From NCBI GenBank assembly GCA_947313855.1, contig CAMZNS010000034.1, positions 1-24,343 of the forward strand: DNA of 24,343 nt. Reading direction: 5' to 3'. Shown here in pieces: positions 21,874 to 24,343 of this stretch (positions within the stretch are counted from its first letter, which is position 1; each line of letters opens with the position of its first letter). The notes beneath the pieces are model-generated. The model was not told where the DNA came from and did not search any database. It saw nothing but the letters and a program-made list of their open reading frames with translations. The position numbers and the translations under genes were made by a program. This DNA is from an uncultured Deferribacteraceae bacterium (GTDB taxonomy: Bacteria; Chrysiogenota; Deferribacteres; CAMZNJ01).

Positions 21874-23586
21874 TTATTCCGCATTAACGTCTTCCTCCGC
21901 CAGACCCCTGACTATTTCGTCGAACATGTCGATCAACTCATCTCGGTGCCCCTTGTGTAAAGGCTCACCCACCAAGGTTTCGTGGGCATCAAGACGCATT
22001 GTGAACACCTCATAAGTGCTAAGGCTATCCAGAACAGGGGGCTCAGCATTTGTGGTTCGATCGTGCACAGCTCGCATCAGTGCCCTATTCTTGATGCGTC
22101 GCAACTCCATAGCAGAACCCTGCAACGCCTCCAAAACAATACCCTGCAAAAAGCTACTGTGGGGGGGAACAGTCTCCGAACCGGAATACTCAACCTCCAG
22201 CCAAGCACAACTCCCAGCATCCTTCAGCTGATGGATACGGCTACGAATAAAATCAACACTACCAGTAATGCACTCCAAGGGCTGAAAACACGGTATGGGC
22301 AACTCGCGAATAAGGGGCTCCGACGATGACGCGGGTTGCAACGACGATGGCAACGACGATGGCTCCGACGATGATGACGAGGGTTGCAACGACGAGGGCT
22401 CCGACGGCGATGACGATAACGGCTCCGAAACAAACTCCACAACAACAATACTCTTCGTCTGCTTAGATTCACCAAACCCCATGGGCAAAGGTGAACCGCT
22501 GTAACGAATATGCCCCATACCACCAACCGATTGCGGTGCATGCAGGTGTCCAAGGGCAAGATAATCCATGGACGTGGGGAAATCTGTGGCACTAATCTGA
22601 GCCAAACCGCCAACAACCTGAGAACTAATGTAGAGATCGCGAACACCATCACCTTCAGTCGTACGACCACCAGCCGCAAACAGATGACCCATACCGATGA
22701 TGGGGATATTGGCAACACCCGACGAACTCTCCAACTCGGAACGCAACTGCTCAGCCGAACGACAAACATCGTGGTAATGACGCTTGATACCAGCAATCAC
22801 CTTCATCGCCTTGCTCTCAACACTCTCCGAATCCTCAACCGTGCGAATATCCCTGTCACGTAGGTAGGGCACAGCACACACAATACCCTCAGGCACACCA
22901 GCACGATTGCGTAAAACGATGACCTCATCCGACAGGCTAGCACTGCCAACGATATGAATGTTCAGACCGCGAAGAAGTGTTTTCGGTGCGTTGAGGAATG
23001 TGGGGGAATCGTGGTTGCCACCAGTGATGATAATGTGTCGACAGGTGTGGGCGTCGTAGGCGTTGTGGGCGTTGTGGGCGTCGTGACCGTTGTGGGCGTT
23101 GTGGGCGTTGTGGGCGTCGTGGGCGTCGTGGGCGTTGTGGGCGTTGTGGGCGTCGTGACCGTTGTGGGCGTCGTGGGCGTCGTGACCGTTGTGGGCGTCG
23201 TGGGCGTCGTGGGCGTTGTGGGCGTTGTGGGCGTTGTGGGCGTCGTGACCGTTGTGGGCGTCGTGACCGTTGTGGGCGTCGTGACCGTTGTGGGCGTCGT
23301 GGGCGTTGTGGGCGTCGTGGGCGTCGTGACCGTTGTGGGCGTTGTGGGCGTTGTGGGCGTCGTGACCGTTGTGGGCGATACGCCTCAAAAACTGGTAGTA
23401 CAGCTCCTGCGAACGGTTACTAGGAGTGCTTGTGTCGAATACATCACCTGCAACAAGTAGTACATCGATCTTTTCGGCGTGAATGGTATCTGCGAGCCAG
23501 ATCAGAAACTGTTCGAACTCGTCGTAACGTTGTCGTCCGTAGAGTGTTCGTCCTAGGTGCCAATCCGATGTGTGCAATACCCTCAT
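21874..23586 (-). CDS. sbcD: SbcD, Mre11-type nuclease subunit, with large His-rich repeat insertion
   Basis: A 570-residue calcineurin-like phosphoesterase, the nuclease of SbcCD. The metal motifs are intact: D8 and H10 in TSDWHLG, D48 in AGDVFD, N191-H192 in GGNHDSP and the LGHLHAPQ motif. SbcD is usually about 380-420 residues. The excess is an insertion of about 36 tripeptides (HNA, HDA or HNG; residues about 72-179) between the second and third phosphoesterase motifs, plus a Ser/Pro/Glu-rich stretch (about 395-425) ahead of the C-terminal capping domain. The ATG at 23586 follows AGGGG. sbcC begins 27 bp after its stop. Codons before the array end in A/C in 26 of the first 42; after it (codons 203-242) 13 of 40. 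The preserved motifs suggest an active enzyme. Confidence 0.95.
   Translation of the reverse strand: MRVLHTSDWHLGRTLYGRQRYDEFEQFLIWLADTIHAEKIDVLLVAGDVFDTSTPSNRSQELYYQFLRRIAHNGHDAHNAHNAHNGHDAHDAHNAHDAHNGHDAHNGHDAHNGHDAHNAHNAHNAHDAHDAHNGHDAHDAHNGHDAHNAHNAHDAHDAHNAHNAHNGHDAHNAHNAYDAHTCRHIIITGGNHDSPTFLNAPKTLLRGLNIHIVGSASLSDEVIVLRNRAGVPEGIVCAVPYLRDRDIRTVEDSESVESKAMKVIAGIKRHYHDVCRSAEQLRSELESSSGVANIPIIGMGHLFAAGGRTTEGDGVRDLYISSQVVGGLAQISATDFPTSMDYLALGHLHAPQSVGGMGHIRYSGSPLPMGFGESKQTKSIVVVEFVSEPLSSSPSEPSSLQPSSSSSEPSSLPSSLQPASSSEPLIRELPIPCFQPLECITGSVDFIRSRIHQLKDAGSCAWLEVEYSGSETVPPHSSFLQGIVLEALQGSAMELRRIKNRALMRAVHDRTTNAEPPVLDSLSTYEVFTMRLDAHETLVGEPLHKGHRDELIDMFDEIVRGLAEEDVNAE
23047..23379 (-). repeat. 9-bp x 37 tandem array inside sbcD
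   Basis: A 333-bp array of 9-bp units of three main kinds (plus-strand GTGGGCGTT, GTGGGCGTC, GTGACCGTT), read as HNA, HDA and HNG. HNG occurs eight times and is always followed by HDA, so an 18-bp super-unit has been copied. The array is in frame and has no stop in any copy. On the plus strand it gives an open Gly/Val frame that is only a shadow. Confidence 0.96.
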
Positions 23587-23630
23587 AATCGCCCCTACTT
23601 GTGGTTTGTGTTGCTTCCCCTTTCTTTGGA

Positions 23631-23760
23631 AGTGGTATCTTGGGTGTGGTTGGTATGGTTTTCGTTATGTATGATTGCTCCCTTTGAGAGTGGTATCTTG
23701 GGTGTGGTTGGTATGATTTTCGTTATGTATGATTGCTCCCTTTGGGAGTGGTATCTTGGT
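23631..23760. repeat. 58-bp direct repeat upstream of sbcD
   Basis: Two full 58-bp units (23631-23688, 23689-23746) and a 14-bp partial copy lie between the tmRNA and sbcD. Each carries the short inverted pair CTCCC-TTT-GGGAG or its G-U variant. The units lie in the presumed sbcD promoter or leader, or in the tmRNA trailer. No intrinsic terminator separates the tmRNA from sbcD. Confidence 0.88.
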
Positions 23761-23768
23761 GATAAGGA

Positions 23769-24129
23769 TGGAGGTGGCGGGAATTGAACCCGCGTCCAAA
23801 CTACTAAAGCAAGAAGACGCTACATGCTTATCCTGTGTTTAAAAGCCCATTACTGTTCCCCACAGGCAGGGCAGTAAAGGGTTGGCTCTAGAAGTCTCGC
23901 TCACAGTACTAGTGCCCAATATTGTGAGCCAGCCTGATAAATTGACACTTCGACATAGGCTCAGGCGAACTATGCCAAAGCGTGCGGCTAGTTAATTAAG
24001 CTGCAAGTGCCAAGCTAGGTTGGCTAAATGTTTTTTTGCCATTTAAAATATGGTCCAGGTTTTGTAGGGGTCCCGCCCCCTGCATGCTCCTTAGTGCGGT
24101 CGTGGCTTGTCGAATCCAGAAACACCCCC
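23769..24129 (-). ncRNA. ssrA: tmRNA (ssrA)
   Basis: A 361-nt transfer-messenger RNA that rescues stalled ribosomes. The 5' end GGGGGTG (24129-24123) pairs with CACCTCC near the 3' end, with a G-U pair at position 3, the alanyl-tRNA synthetase identity element. TGGATTCGAC follows the 5' arm. The T arm is GCGGG-TTCAATT-CCCGC, with discriminator A at 23769; CCA is not encoded. The tag frame (24040-23996) begins with GGC after TAAAT and reads GKKTFSQPSLALAA, then TAA, so the tag is (A)GKKTFSQPSLALAA. The ALAA end is the usual ClpXP degron. Mature length and the order of parts are ordinary for a one-piece tmRNA. Confidence 0.96.
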
Positions 24130-24148
24130 GTATTATTTTGGTCACACG

Positions 24149-24343
24149 TTATTTTGTTGTTGTGTGTGAGAGAGAGAATTTGGTGTGATTGATTGTTGCA
24201 CACTTTTCTATTTTTTGCAACAACGTTTTGTTCTTTTTGCCGTATTTTTCCATATTTCTTCTGTATTTTTTCGCATTGGTATTCGGTTTTTTTTCGGTTG
24301 TGTCATCTTCCTCCGTTTCGTCTTTTGTGGGTTTGCGTTTCCT
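24149..24343 (-). CDS. Possible C-terminal end of an unidentified protein (runs off window)
   Basis: A frame open from the right edge for 64 codons ends at TAA 20 bp before the tmRNA. It encodes a hydrophilic Lys/Glu/Thr/Asn tail (RKRKPTKDETEEDDTTEKKP...). Codons end mainly in A or C like neighbouring genes. Another frame is also open for much of this stretch, so the assignment is uncertain and the protein cannot be named. Confidence 0.3.
   Translation of the reverse strand, partial: RKRKPTKDETEEDDTTEKKPNTNAKKYRRNMEKYGKKNKTLLQKIEKCATINHTKFSLSHTTTK
24193..24223. other. 8-bp inverted repeat upstream of tmRNA
   Basis: TTGTTGCA (24193-24200) and TGCAACAA (24216-24223) form a perfect dyad with a 15-base spacer, about 65-95 bases before the tmRNA 5' end. 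No T-tract follows on the minus strand. It could be an operator or a chance dyad. Confidence 0.4.

Noticed and set aside
22954-23460. Plus-strand Gly/Val-rich coding frame across the sbcD array
   Set aside because: It is the antisense reading of the 9-bp array; sbcD motifs on the minus strand are unmistakable.
23769-23830. A tRNA on the minus strand (T-arm-like sequence)
   Set aside because: It is the 3' tRNA-like end of the tmRNA; there is no anticodon arm, and the matching 5' end lies 360 bases away.
24208-24306. 32-codon gene upstream of tmRNA (starts MTQPKK)
   Set aside because: GGAGG is only three bases from the ATG, composition is lysine-rich low complexity, and another frame through the same DNA is longer and more protein-like.

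Overview
The window is chromosomal DNA from a Gram-negative bacterium. It holds LPS genes (waaA and a LpxL-type acyltransferase-like DUF374 gene), a SPOR-domain protein with one membrane anchor, a probable outer-membrane barrel protein, a two-subunit-type glycyl-tRNA synthetase (beta chain), a bifunctional Rel/SpoT enzyme, a long-form HflX, a tmRNA and tRNA-Leu(CAA). The two RNA genes lack an encoded CCA end. No gene fixes the phylum. The long HflX beside MnmE, and DUF374 beside waaA, fit deltaproteobacteria-like or Deferribacteres-like groups, but this is a weak inference.

Layout: (1) 23-4448, minus strand: a small membrane protein, recJ and rel/spoT. (2) 4449-4839: an AT-rich divergent intergenic region. 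(3) 4840-8133, plus strand: the GTPase pair hflX-mnmE. (4) 8134-8444: a convergent gap filled with G-rich direct repeats and a 45-bp minisatellite. (5) 8445-13806, minus strand: a probable operon degT-DUF374-waaA-glyS, with a good promoter and a three-half-site palindrome in front of it. (6) 14059-16806, plus strand: the SPOR protein and a FAD-dependent oxidoreductase-like protein. (7) 17047-17187: tRNA-Leu with a promoter and an intrinsic terminator. (8) 17339-18373, plus strand: the secreted barrel-like protein. (9) 18433-23586, minus strand: sbcD-sbcC. (10) 23769-24129, minus strand: tmRNA, preceded by the possible end of another gene that runs off the window.

The genes serve stringent response, DNA repair (RecJ, SbcCD), ribosome and tRNA function (HflX, MnmE, GlyS, tmRNA, tRNA-Leu) and envelope building (DegT, DUF374, WaaA, SPOR, barrel). 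No defence system, CRISPR array, prophage or insertion sequence was found.

The unusual feature is pervasive short tandem repetition. Conserved housekeeping genes carry in-frame repeat insertions: 9 bp x about 36 in sbcD, 30 bp x 8 in the SPOR gene, 15-bp units in mnmE and glyS, and hexamers in sbcC. Nearly every short intergenic gap has its own unrelated tandem repeat. Several genes also switch internally from A/C-ending codons to G/T-ending codons, in two clear cases at the repeat itself. These two patterns are the best candidates for something undescribed.
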